DNA from: Cyclobacteriaceae bacterium
GTDB lineage: Bacteria > Bacteroidota > Bacteroidia > Cytophagales > Cyclobacteriaceae
Assembly (NCBI GenBank): GCA_019638355.1
Contig: JAHBTY010000002.1
Span: forward strand, 1 to 64,000
DNA: 64,000 nt
Direction: 5' to 3'
Shown here: in pieces, positions 1-7,036 of the stretch
Position numbering within the stretch: position 1 is the stretch's first letter
Layout: every line of letters starts with the position of its first letter
Notes under the pieces: model-generated
What the model was told of the DNA's origin: nothing
What the model saw: only the letters and a program-made list of their open reading frames with translations
Databases searched by the model: none
Program-made: the position numbers and the translations under genes

Positions 1-45
1 CGACAGTTCGCAGACGATAGACAAATTAAAATAGTGGGTGGCTAA
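1..45 (+). CDS. 3' tail of an unidentified ORF (partial)
   Basis: Frame 1 is open from the window edge to a TAA at 43-45, giving 14 codons ending ...KIVGG. This is too short to identify. The reason to report it is position: its stop lies 10 nt before the CACAAC box of the palindromic repeat at 56. The Doc toxin stop at 2122 lies at the same distance from the CACAAC box of the second repeat. This suggests it is the last gene of a preceding cassette-like unit. It could also be chance. Confidence 0.3.
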   Translation, partial: RQFADDRQIKIVGG

Positions 46-55
46 AACACCAGCG

Positions 56-178
56 CACAACAAAAGCTATAACCAATGGCGGGGTTTAGTGTAAATTCGT
101 AGTTTAGTTTTCAAAATACGTTTGGTGTAGTGGGACAATGACGCGCTTCAAAATCCCGCCACTGGTTATAGCCAAACG
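56..178. repeat. Long attC-like palindromic repeat, copy 1 (3' end displaced by IS110)
   Basis: The arms GCTATAACCAATGGCGGG (66-83) and CCCGCCACTGGTTATAGC (155-172) are complementary except for one position, and flank about 70 nt. The outer 5' box is CACAAC (56-61). The 3' arm continues as CAAACG (173-178) and then stops matching, because the IS110 element starts here. The missing end, TTGTGG, is found at 1493. Joining 178 to 1493 gives GTTGTG, the perfect complement of CACAAC. The architecture matches the copy at 2133-2263, including the A/C mismatch position within AATGGCGG/CCGCCACT, while the outer stems differ and co-vary. Layout and position after an ORF stop resemble integron attC sites, but no integrase is in the window. 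Confidence 0.75.
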
Positions 179-202
179 ATATCTATGATTAAAACTAACG
201 TT

Positions 203-1228
203 TCATAAATTATTTTTCAGGTTCAATTCATAAGGTGTTCCGCGTTTTATAACAGCCACAATCCGGTGTAGTAACTTGTTTCTTACGGCATTAATAACAG
301 ACATTTTATTTTTGCCTTCTTCCACCTTTCGTTTGTAATAGTCGTGTAATTCGGGGTTGTGTTGTACACTGCTTACAGCAGCCATGTGCAAGACTCGTTT
401 AAGCTCTCCATTTGCAAATTGAGATACACCTGTCTTACCTCGTATGGATGTACCGCTTTCGTAGGTAAAGGGTGCTACGCCACTGTAACAAGCAAGTTTT
501 CGGCTATCGGCCAGGCGGTTGAAACCATGTGTGTAAACCAACAACATTGCAGCCAGTACCTTGCCTACGCCCTTTATTGACAACATCAGATCATACTTCT
601 GTTTTAAAGTTTCGTCTTCACCGATGAAAGTGAGGATTTGTTCATCTACTTTATCCAAACTCTTTTCCAACCCGCGAATAGCTTCCCGGTTTATCTTGTC
701 CATTAATTTTGCTGTTGAGGTATCAAATTGTTTTAACTCTTCGGAGCTTGTTCGAATGGTTTGTAATGATTTGAGCAGGCGTCTTCTGTTAGCCTGAAGA
801 TCTTTCAGTTTTTCCAGCGTTAATACACTTATTTGCATGATCTGGGCTTTATCCTAATACAAACGTGCATATCGGGCGATACGCTGGGCATCAATTTTAT
901 CTGACTTTCCTCTTACCAGCCCCTGGCTGCGTTTGATCTGCAGGGAGCTTTCCAGCCAAACGTGTACATCACGGCTGAGCAGGTAGTGTACCAGCAGGCG
1001 TGTATACAAGCCAGTGTGTTCCATACAACAAAGAGTGTGATGGTCGCATTCACATTCCATTTGTTTACACCAGGCTTTGAGGTGTTTGAATCCCGATACG
1101 TTGTTGTGAAACTTGTTCTCCAACAGCTGCCCATCTTGTTGACGGATTAGACAGGCATCTATACTTTCTTTGGATACATCAATACCGAGTATCCAACAGT
1201 ACGGTTGATTTTGGTGATGGTTTTCCAT
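203..1228 (-). pseudogene. IS110-family transposase with in-frame amber codon
   Basis: The 5' part (1228 to 857) encodes the RuvC-like DEDD domain: ILGIDVSKES with the first Asp, CMEHTGLY with the Glu, and KSDKIDAQRIARYA with the last Asp pair. The 3' part (from 838) encodes the Transposase_20/Tnp domain with GVGKVLAAML, YSGVAPFTYESGTS (likely catalytic Ser) and RGKTGVSQFANGELKR. Both parts are in the same reading frame, separated only by TAG at 854-856 in ...ARLY-stop-DKAQIMQI. A single CAG-to-TAG change would explain this. With the stop removed the protein has about 341 residues, typical for the family. It is therefore either a recently inactivated gene or one needing stop readthrough. An internal ATG at 838 could restart only the C-terminal domain. 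Confidence 0.9.
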
Positions 1229-1261
1229 AACTTTTGGTTTAGGTAATTAAACTAAAGTGAG

Positions 1262-1447
1262 CATCGGATCGAAACCTTTATAATAGGCCCGCAGCCTTGA
1301 ATATCTATTTGATCCCCTCTCACAACTTAAATTAGCAGCCGGACTGAATCGTTTGATAAGCCTTCAACCTGGTTGGCGGCATAGTGCTCCGGCTGCTTTT
1401 TTTGTGGATAAGCTGGATAACCGAAGCGGTTACCCACTTACCCACAA
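1262..1447 (-). ncRNA. Predicted IS110 bridge RNA with target and donor loops
   Basis: Read on the minus strand from about 1447. First comes a 5' hairpin (1446-1437 with 1412-1403, inner stem 1435-1428 with 1422-1415), which closes with G-U pairs only on this strand. A second domain is closed by a perfect 10-bp stem (1397-1388 with 1343-1334). Its loop carries TATGCCGCCAAC (1383-1372) and CAAACGAT (1355-1348, identical to plus 173-180), so it is the target-binding loop. A third domain is closed by GGATC/GATCC (1315-1311 with 1270-1266) with an inner AGGC/GCCT stem. Its two strands carry ATAGATAT (1308-1301, complementary to 179-186) and TAAAGGTT (1280-1273, identical to 1487-1494), so it is the donor-binding loop. 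Size, order and location match known IS110/IS621 bridge RNAs. Exact transcript ends are inferred. Confidence 0.8.
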
Positions 1448-1492
1448 AAGTTACGATTACTACGATAAATTATGTTGAAGTAAATCTAAAGG

Positions 1493-1510
1493 TTGTGGCC
1501 CATTGCCCGA
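1493..1510. repeat. Displaced 3' end of attC-like repeat copy 1
   Basis: TTGTGGCCCATTGCC directly follows the IS110 right end. Joined to CAAACG at 173-178 it reads CAAACGTTGTGGCCCATTG, which parallels AAAACGTTAGCGGGCATTG at the end of copy 2 (2248-2266). It also restores pairing with CACAAC at 56-61. About 55 nt of apparently noncoding DNA lies between it and the antitoxin start at 1566. Confidence 0.6.
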
Positions 1511-1565
1511 CCGAAAATGAAAGAGTAAATTTTAGTAACTTAGGACTGAAATAACGCAGTTAAAA

Positions 1566-1754
1566 ATGACAACCAAAGATATAAAATCTGAGATACAGAA
1601 ATCACTTGACAAAGTGCCTGAAAGTGTGCTTCAAGACGTTCTTGACTATTTAAAACAAGTTGAAAATCAACCAATAGAGAAAGTGAACCTCACAAGGAAT
1701 CTAAGGGACATCTTAACTGAAGACAAAGAACTCCTAGAAAGACTTGCTAAATGA
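1566..1754 (+). CDS. Antitoxin-like protein paired with Doc toxin
   Basis: This 62-residue, mostly helical acidic protein starts MTTKDIKSEIQKSLDKVPES and resembles short DUF2281-type antitoxins in length and in its leading helix. Its last codons overlap the following toxin gene by 4 bp (ATGA), the usual arrangement for a translationally coupled antitoxin and toxin. The C-terminal part (NLTRNLRDILTEDKELLERL) would be the toxin-binding segment by analogy. No DNA-binding motif is recognisable with certainty, so the antitoxin call rests on size, overlap and partner. The pair lies between two palindromic repeats, as in cassette-borne toxin-antitoxin modules. Confidence 0.7.
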   Translation: MTTKDIKSEIQKSLDKVPESVLQDVLDYLKQVENQPIEKVNLTRNLRDILTEDKELLERLAK

Positions 1755-2122
1755 TTGACATTAACGAAGTCGAAAAAATACACGACATTCTTATAGACAA
1801 GTTTGGTGGAGCAAAGGGCATTCGAGACAAAGGACTTCTTGAATCATCCATAAATAGACCTTTTCAAACTTTTGACGGACAAGAATTATATCCTAACCCG
1901 GTAGACAAAGCTGCAGCGATTTTTGAAAGCATAATAACAAATCATCCATTCATAGACGGTAACAAGCGGACAGCTTACGTACTCATGAGACTGATGCTTA
2001 AAAATCATAACATCGAAATTAACTTAGGCCAAGACGATAAGTATGACTTTGTTATAAAAGCAGCTAGCGGACAATTAACATTTGACCAAATTAAGACCTG
2101 GATTAATAAGAATTTAAAGTAA
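1751..2122 (+). CDS. doc: Doc-type (Fic family) toxin, death-on-curing protein
   Basis: This 123-residue Fic/Doc protein has the diagnostic motif HPFIDGNKRTA at about residues 65-75 (consensus HxFx[D/N][A/G]NKR), with catalytic His and phosphate-binding Asn-Lys-Arg intact. Doc of phage P1 phosphorylates elongation factor Tu and blocks translation. The short length and the N-terminal INEVEKIHDILIDKFGG helix favour Doc over longer AMPylating Fic proteins. It overlaps the antitoxin gene by 4 bp, and its stop codon is 10 nt from the CACAAC box of the second palindromic repeat. It appears intact and presumably active. Confidence 0.88.
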   Translation: MIDINEVEKIHDILIDKFGGAKGIRDKGLLESSINRPFQTFDGQELYPNPVDKAAAIFESIITNHPFIDGNKRTAYVLMRLMLKNHNIEINLGQDDKYDFVIKAASGQLTFDQIKTWINKNLK

Positions 2123-2132
2123 GGCAACGTGC

Positions 2133-2263
2133 CACAACACCGGGTTTGTTTAATGGCGGGCGACACAGTCGCCCGTAGTGTCAACAAGTTTATTATATTC
2201 GTGTAGGCGGACAAACCCTCCGGATTTATCCGCCACTAAACAAACCCAAAACGTTAGCGGGCA
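2133..2263. repeat. Long attC-like palindromic repeat, copy 2 (intact)
   Basis: The outer arms GGGTTTGTTTAATGGCGG (2142-2159) and CCGCCACTAAACAAACCC (2230-2247) are complementary apart from one A/C position. Nested inside are a perfect hairpin GGGCGAC-ACA-GTCGCCC (2158-2174) and a GGCGGA/TCCGCC pair. The 5' box is CACAAC (2133-2138) and the 3' end is AAAACGTTAGCGGGCA (2248-2263). Compared with copy 1, the outer stem sequence is completely different yet still self-complementary, while the boxes CACAACA, AATGGCGGG, CCGCCACT and AAACGTT are shared. That pattern indicates selection on folded structure. An attC-like recombination site is the best analogy, but a Bacteroidota-specific dispersed repeat is the alternative. 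Confidence 0.75.
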
Positions 2264-2333
2264 TTGTAGAAAGACACATTGCAATCTTTCCTTGAAACTT
2301 TTACCTACCACCGCACCAACCTTTTAACCAACT

Positions 2334-2813
2334 GACATTGATTTTGTTCATGATGGGCTTTTCCAAGGTAAATCCTTCCGTTGTTTTAATGTGCTGGATG
2401 ATTTTAACCGGGAGGTGCTTACCATTAGTATTGATACAAGCCTGACCAGTTTACGGGTAATCCGCGAATTGAATCGATTGCTGGAATGGCGAGGTAAACC
2501 TATGCAGCTTCGGGTAGATAATGGCCCGGAGTTTATTGCACAAGCCATGGAAGATTGGTGTAAGCAACATGGTATTGAACTGGTATTCATTCAAAAAGGC
2601 AAGCCCCATCAGAATGGATATATCGAACGCTTCAACCGTACATTCCGCGATGAAGTATTGGATGTGTTTGTTTTTGAAAACCTAAATCAGGCGAGATTAT
2701 ATGCCAGGGCATGGATGTGGGTCTATAACAATGAACGACCGCACAGTTCGCTTGGCTACTTAACACCTATGCAGTTCCTGTTGAAATATGGAAAACTCCA
2801 CCACCCGCAGTGA
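2334..2813 (+). pseudogene. 5'-truncated IS3-family transposase (OrfB) fragment
   Basis: The reading frame carries the C-terminal two-thirds of an rve integrase core: DIDFVHDGLF (first Asp), LDDFNREVLTISID, LRVDNGPEFIAQAMEDW (second Asp), KGKPHQNGYIERFNRTFRDE (Glu) and NNERPHSSLGYLTP at the end. The N-terminal part and OrfA are missing. An in-frame stop occurs at 2325, and homology begins at about 2334. No start codon or terminal repeats were found. It is a different IS from the intact element at 31808-33154, since the shared motifs are family-level only. A remnant of a dehydrogenase gene follows immediately, suggesting an old insertion that has decayed. Confidence 0.85.
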
Positions 2814-2817
2814 CTAA

Positions 2818-2973
2818 CTGAGGGAAGCTTTCAGTTTAACCGTTCAAATCGCAAGACAATTAAAGAGCGATAATATATTGGTCAACGCTGTTAATCCCAG
2901 ATTTGTGGCAACTGCCGAAGGTATGACAGCAATGGGTGCCAGGCGAGACACCATGTTTGATTTACCTTGCTAA
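2818..2973 (+). pseudogene. C-terminal remnant of a short-chain dehydrogenase (SDR)
   Basis: One frame from 2818 to a TAA at 2971-2973 reads FSLTVQIARQLKSDNILVNA followed by VNPRFVATAEGM. This is the typical region after the SDR active site (…LTVxLAxEL…ILVNAVNPGxVxT), with NPRF in place of the usual NPGF. Upstream, where the YxxxK site and Rossmann fold should be, there is instead the IS3 fragment. It has no start codon and is about 51 codons long. It most likely marks the gene that an ancestral IS disrupted. Confidence 0.65.
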
Positions 2974-2993
2974 ATAACCCGTATTTTTGTTGC

Positions 2994-3461
2994 ATGATTC
3001 AAATTTATACTGATGGCGCGGCACAAGGAAATCCCGGCCCTGGTGGGTATGGTATTATCCTGAAGTTTAACGGCCATGTAAAAGAACTTAGTCAGGGGTA
3101 TCGGCTTACCACCAATAATCGCATGGAATTATTAGCTGTTATTGTGGCATTGGAGGCTATTAAAAAATTTGGCATAAACATTATAGTTTATTCAGATTCA
3201 AAATATGTAATTGATGCTGTTGGAAAAGGTTGGTTGTGGGGTTGGCAAAAAAAGAACTTCGTTAAAAAGGCCAATGCCGATTTATGGCAACGTTACATTC
3301 CGTTACACCATCGCTTCCAGCCCAAATTCACTTGGGTAAAAGGTCATGCCGGACATCCTGAAAATGAGCGTTGCGATCAATTAGCCGTATCAGCCGCCTT
3401 GGGAAGCGACTTACTTATCGATAGCTGGTATGAAGAAAACCGCACAAAAGAAACAGATTGA
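2994..3461 (+). CDS. rnhA: Ribonuclease HI
   Basis: This 155-residue RNase HI cleaves the RNA strand of RNA-DNA hybrids. All four carboxylates are visible: Asp in QIYTDGAAQGNPGPGGYG, Glu in NNRMELLAVIVALEA, Asp in VYSDSKYVIDAV and Asp in HPENERCDQLAVSAA. A catalytic-loop His is present in GHAGHPE. The basic handle region follows DAVGKGWLWGWQ. The ATG at 2994 was chosen because the protein then begins at the first beta-strand. An upstream TTG at 2967 would overlap the dead SDR fragment and adds a non-conserved tail. It stands alone, downstream of transposon debris, and is intact. Confidence 0.95.
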   Translation: MIQIYTDGAAQGNPGPGGYGIILKFNGHVKELSQGYRLTTNNRMELLAVIVALEAIKKFGINIIVYSDSKYVIDAVGKGWLWGWQKKNFVKKANADLWQRYIPLHHRFQPKFTWVKGHAGHPENERCDQLAVSAALGSDLLIDSWYEENRTKETD

Positions 3462-3555
3462 TTGCGAGTTATCAACCATACTAAATTCTAATTACTACCT
3501 TATAAGTCCTTCCATTTCTTAACTTTAAGAATCAGTTTTTGATTGATCCCTATAT

Positions 3556-4461
3556 ATGCCCGAAACCGCCATTCAATTTTCGGAAAGCAGTCTTACAGTG
3601 TTAAACATATGCTTGGGGATAATCATGTTTGGTGTTGCATTAGATGTACGCTGGACACACTTTACTAAATTGGCTTACCAAAAGAAGGCAATTGCTACCG
3701 GTTTAATTTCGCAAATTATTTTACTGCCAATTATTACTATACTTTTGATTTCAGTGTTACCTATTTCACCGGGCATAGCGTTAGGAATGTTGCTGGTGGC
3801 TTGCTGCCCAGGAGGCAATGTGTCGAACTTTTTCACACAACTTACTCGTGGAAATGTGGCTTTGTCCGTAACGCTTACAGCGTTTTCATCGTTGGGTGCA
3901 TTCTTTATCACACCAATTACATTTTTTTTGTGGGGATCAGTCATCCCATCTGTATCAACAGAAATAAAGCTATTAGAACTCGATCTTGCCTCGTTGTTCT
4001 TAAATATGATGGCAATTCTTTTGCTTCCACTCATTTTGGGAATAGGTGTAGCCACCCATTTGCCTTACTTGGCACAAAAAATTGCACAGCCGGTGCGTAT
4101 TGCTTCCATGTTTATGTTAATCGGGTTTATTATAGCGGCTGTGCTAAATAATCAGGATGCATTTGCCGTGCACCTTGGCAAGGTGTTCTGGATTGTATTG
4201 CTTCACAATAGCTTAGCGTTGATTCTCGCCTATTACTTTAGCAAGGTCTTAAAAAATGATGAAGCAGTTAACCGAACGATAGCAATTGAAACCGGCATCC
4301 AAAATTCTGGCCTCGCGTTGGTTTTGATTTTTACATACTTTGAAGGCAACCTACCGATGGCAGTGGTGGCAGCATGGTGGGGCGTGTGGCATCTTATTTC
4401 GGGGTTGGTATTTTCATCCATCATGCGTAAGCGACAAGCAACCCCTGTTATAAAGCTGTGA
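3556..4461 (+). CDS. Bile acid:sodium symporter (SBF/BASS) family transporter
   Basis: This 301-residue polytopic protein has nine to ten hydrophobic segments. Its conserved motifs are MFGVALDVRWTHF near the N-terminus, VACCPGGNVSNFFTQLTRGN in the middle (the Na+-site crossover region) and the late AIETGIQNSGLALVL motif. Bacterial members carry out sodium-coupled uptake of organic anions such as pantoate, bile salts or 2-keto acids. The substrate cannot be read from sequence. The stop overlaps the start of the next gene (GTGA), implying translational coupling with the acyltransferase. Confidence 0.88.
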   Translation: MPETAIQFSESSLTVLNICLGIIMFGVALDVRWTHFTKLAYQKKAIATGLISQIILLPIITILLISVLPISPGIALGMLLVACCPGGNVSNFFTQLTRGNVALSVTLTAFSSLGAFFITPITFFLWGSVIPSVSTEIKLLELDLASLFLNMMAILLLPLILGIGVATHLPYLAQKIAQPVRIASMFMLIGFIIAAVLNNQDAFAVHLGKVFWIVLLHNSLALILAYYFSKVLKNDEAVNRTIAIETGIQNSGLALVLIFTYFEGNLPMAVVAAWWGVWHLISGLVFSSIMRKRQATPVIKL

Positions 4462-5570
4462 TTCAAAAAATATTTTATCATGCACTTAAGTTTTATTGCC
4501 GGGTGGTACTGCGCTTTTACTTCCGCGAATGGCAAGTACAAAAACAAACAATTATTGCCGATGGCCCTGTAATTTTTGTGGCGAACCATCAAAATGCGTT
4601 TCTGGATGCGGTGCTGATAATTTGTAGCTCACATCGCAACCCGTGGGCATTGGCGCGCGCCAATGTGTTTAAAAAAAAATGGGCACGTACACTGTTAACT
4701 TTTATCCAGATGATGCCGGTGTATCGCTTCCGCGATGGTTTTGATACGCTGCGAAAAAACGAAGCCATTATGGAGCAGTGCGCAGTTCTGTTAAAAACAG
4801 GAAACTCCATTTTAATTTTTGGCGAGGGCAATCACAACGAACATTATAATTTACGACACCTGCAAAAGGGTTTTGTGCGAATCGCGCAAGCTGCGTTGCA
4901 GCATTTACCAGCTATAAAGATTGTGCCGGTAGGTTTACATTATGAAAATCACACTGCATTTCGGTCGCGCGTGCTGGTTAGTTTTGGCAAACCAATCACC
5001 ATCACTAAAAATTATTTTGATTTGAACATAGTGCAGCAAACCGACTTGTTGTTAAAAACCGTATCGGATGAAATTACACCTTTAATTCTTTCCATACCGG
5101 AATCCACTTATGAAGCCTCGCTGCAATATCTGCAAACAAATCGGAAACAGCAGGCCGACATAATTAAGCAGTTACAGCATGAACAGCAGTTGGTGAAATC
5201 GCTTGCTGTTATTTCAGCCAAAGAAACTGAAACATGTTTTAATAACACGGCAGGTTTGCACAAGGCACCAGAAGGATTATCTGAAAAAGTTTTTCAAAAA
5301 ATAATCCGTGCTTATTACACACTTAACCATTGGCCCGCGCGGTTAATTGTGCGCAGCGTTACTGGCAAACCAAACCTTGATCCCCAATTTATCGCTTCCT
5401 TAAAATTTGCGTTGGGTATGGTAACGGTGCCATTGTTTTACTTTTTACAGATTGGTTTAGTGGCTATGATCGGTAACCTTTGGCTTACCATCGGTTATGC
5501 CATAAGCCTGCCTTTAAGTGTGATTTTATTGGGTGAAGGAATAACATACTTTAAGCCAAAACAATCATGA
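4458..5570 (+). CDS. PlsC-like 1-acylglycerol-phosphate acyltransferase
   Basis: This 370-residue protein has an N-terminal PlsC domain. The catalytic HX4D motif lies in VANHQNAFLDAV, followed by the FGEGNHNE block (equivalent of the EGTR/substrate block) and KIVPVGLHYENH. The C-terminal 100 residues contain two membrane segments (around FALGMVTVPLFYFLQIG and LTIGYAISLPLSVILL). It probably acylates lysophosphatidate or a similar lipid at the inner membrane. It starts with GTG inside the stop of the upstream transporter, a 4-bp overlap. It is longer than a minimal PlsC (about 240 residues) because of the C-terminal membrane extension common in Bacteroidota homologues. Confidence 0.85.
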   Translation: MIQKIFYHALKFYCRVVLRFYFREWQVQKQTIIADGPVIFVANHQNAFLDAVLIICSSHRNPWALARANVFKKKWARTLLTFIQMMPVYRFRDGFDTLRKNEAIMEQCAVLLKTGNSILIFGEGNHNEHYNLRHLQKGFVRIAQAALQHLPAIKIVPVGLHYENHTAFRSRVLVSFGKPITITKNYFDLNIVQQTDLLLKTVSDEITPLILSIPESTYEASLQYLQTNRKQQADIIKQLQHEQQLVKSLAVISAKETETCFNNTAGLHKAPEGLSEKVFQKIIRAYYTLNHWPARLIVRSVTGKPNLDPQFIASLKFALGMVTVPLFYFLQIGLVAMIGNLWLTIGYAISLPLSVILLGEGITYFKPKQS

Positions 5571-5586
5571 AATAACCGAGCGCCCG

Positions 5587-6933
5587 CTACAAATTTAAAT
5601 TCGCTACTTCGCGCTCATGCAAAGCAATACCGTACGCATTCAGTTCTTCCAGAATGGGTGAATAGAATTCGAATGTAACAGGTATAGTTACACCTACTGC
5701 CAGAAATTTATTCTGTAATAAGAGTTTAGCGGCAATTCCGAGTGGCAAGCCAACCGTTTTGGCCATTGCGGTTTGCACTTCATCAGTACCGGTAGCGGTA
5801 AGGTATGCCTCTACACATTTTTGCACGCCTTGCAATGTATAATGAAACCGATGCCACATGACAACAAAATCTTTATCGCCTGGTTGTAATTTCCATCGCT
5901 TATTCAGAATGTGTTCCAGTATTTTTGCCGGACTACCCTCGGTTAATCCAATTGTTTCATTCGAAAACAAACCACTCCAGGCAAGTCGTTTTAATTCTTC
6001 ACCATCAACATTCAGATTAAAAAGTTCGGCCACAACTTTTTCGGTTGGCTCGCTGGCCGATAGGAATGATTGCAGAAACTCCCGATGCGTCATCGAAGCA
6101 ATATCTTCCATTACATAACTATCATCGCAACAACCCAATTGCACCAAAACATTCCACGCGCTGCAAAAACCCTGGTTGCGCAGTGTACCCCGCACCATTG
6201 TTTGAATATTCTGAAGCCGATACGTTTCCAAATACTTCAACGAATCGCGATTGGCATAACCTTCGTATGCACCCAAACCCGGTACTACTACCGGTGTTGT
6301 TCGTAAAAACAATTGCTGATACGGAATGTACCGGTACTTACCGGCCTGTAAAAATTTTGCTGTGCCCTGCCCTGCCATTACAACGTTACGTGGGTTCCAT
6401 GTAAACTTATACCGCCACGGATTTTCCGGATCGGTTTCGGGTGCAATTAACCCACCGGTAAACGATTCGAATGAATTTATTTCAGCACCGGTTGCTTTTA
6501 TACGATCCACCAGTTGCATAGCACTCATGTGATCTATACCCGGATCAAGGCCGCACTCGTTCAAAAACAACAAACCCAATTGCTTTGCCTCGGCATCAAA
6601 TTGTTTCATTTCGTCCGAAACATAACTGGCCGTAATCAAATGCTTACGCTGCCGAATACACAAGGCGGCCGCTTTAGTATGCAGGTGTGCAGGCATTAAC
6701 GAGATTACCACATCGGCCAAAGCGATAGTTGTTTGACTGGCTTCGGTATCATCAATCGAAAACAAAATGGCTTCACCATGCGGATGATTGCCTACATGTG
6801 TTTGTGCATGTTTCAAAATTGCATCGCCCACCGTAATTTTCCATCCATACTGCGAGGCTTGTTGCAACAAGTAAGTAATTAAAGCTGCTGACGAACGCCC
6901 GGCACCCAACACCAGAATAGTTTTACTGAACAT
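5587..6933 (-). CDS. Saccharopine dehydrogenase-like oxidoreductase
   Basis: This 448-residue protein has an N-terminal NAD(P) Rossmann fold (KTILVLGAGRSSAALITYLL) and a saccharopine dehydrogenase C-terminal domain containing FLNECGLDPGIDHMSAM and the SFTGGLIAPETDPENPWRYK block. Family members act in lysine degradation or synthesis (saccharopine to 2-aminoadipate semialdehyde plus glutamate), or on carboxyspermidine-type substrates. The CGLDPGIDHM motif is typical of the lysine pathway type. No partner lysine gene lies adjacent, so the exact substrate is uncertain. It converges with the acyltransferase gene, with 16 bp between their stops. Confidence 0.85.
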   Translation of the reverse strand: MFSKTILVLGAGRSSAALITYLLQQASQYGWKITVGDAILKHAQTHVGNHPHGEAILFSIDDTEASQTTIALADVVISLMPAHLHTKAAALCIRQRKHLITASYVSDEMKQFDAEAKQLGLLFLNECGLDPGIDHMSAMQLVDRIKATGAEINSFESFTGGLIAPETDPENPWRYKFTWNPRNVVMAGQGTAKFLQAGKYRYIPYQQLFLRTTPVVVPGLGAYEGYANRDSLKYLETYRLQNIQTMVRGTLRNQGFCSAWNVLVQLGCCDDSYVMEDIASMTHREFLQSFLSASEPTEKVVAELFNLNVDGEELKRLAWSGLFSNETIGLTEGSPAKILEHILNKRWKLQPGDKDFVVMWHRFHYTLQGVQKCVEAYLTATGTDEVQTAMAKTVGLPLGIAAKLLLQNKFLAVGVTIPVTFEFYSPILEELNAYGIALHEREVANLNL

Positions 6934-7036
6934 TATTTCGAATTTGTATGAAGTGCCAATTTAGTAGAAATTGCAGGTATATTTCGTTTGCAGGGTCGGG
7001 TTTACTATCTTACTACTTGTTTAAACCGAAAACGAT

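Larger units (their letters stand above)
181..1492 (-). mobile_element. IS110-family insertion sequence (about 1.31 kb)
   Basis: The element contains a DEDD/Ser-type transposase gene (203-1228, minus strand) and about 260 bp of noncoding 5' DNA that folds as a bridge RNA. The ends were placed from the RNA donor loop: its two guides match the sequence at 179-186 (ATATCTAT) and 1487-1494 (TAAAGGTT). The two-base cores are AT at 179-180 and TT at 1493-1494. There is no terminal inverted repeat or target duplication, as expected for IS110. Deleting 179-1492 rebuilds an uninterrupted palindromic repeat end reading CAAACGTTGTGG. The 5' placement of the RNA suggests the IS110 rather than the IS1111 subgroup. 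The cores differ by one base, so the ends may be off by one or two. Confidence 0.8.

Noticed and set aside
1-2263. Calling this a bona fide integron
   Set aside because: No integrase, attI or cassette promoter is visible. The repeats are described as attC-like only.
2334-2813. Treating this fragment as a copy of the IS3 element at 31808-33154
   Set aside because: Protein sequences share only family motifs and differ elsewhere; no shared terminal repeats.
2956-2989. TTTG-22 bp-TATTTTTG promoter before rnhA
   Set aside because: The -7 box ends 4 nt before the start codon, leaving no leader; spacing is also long. It could only be a leaderless promoter.
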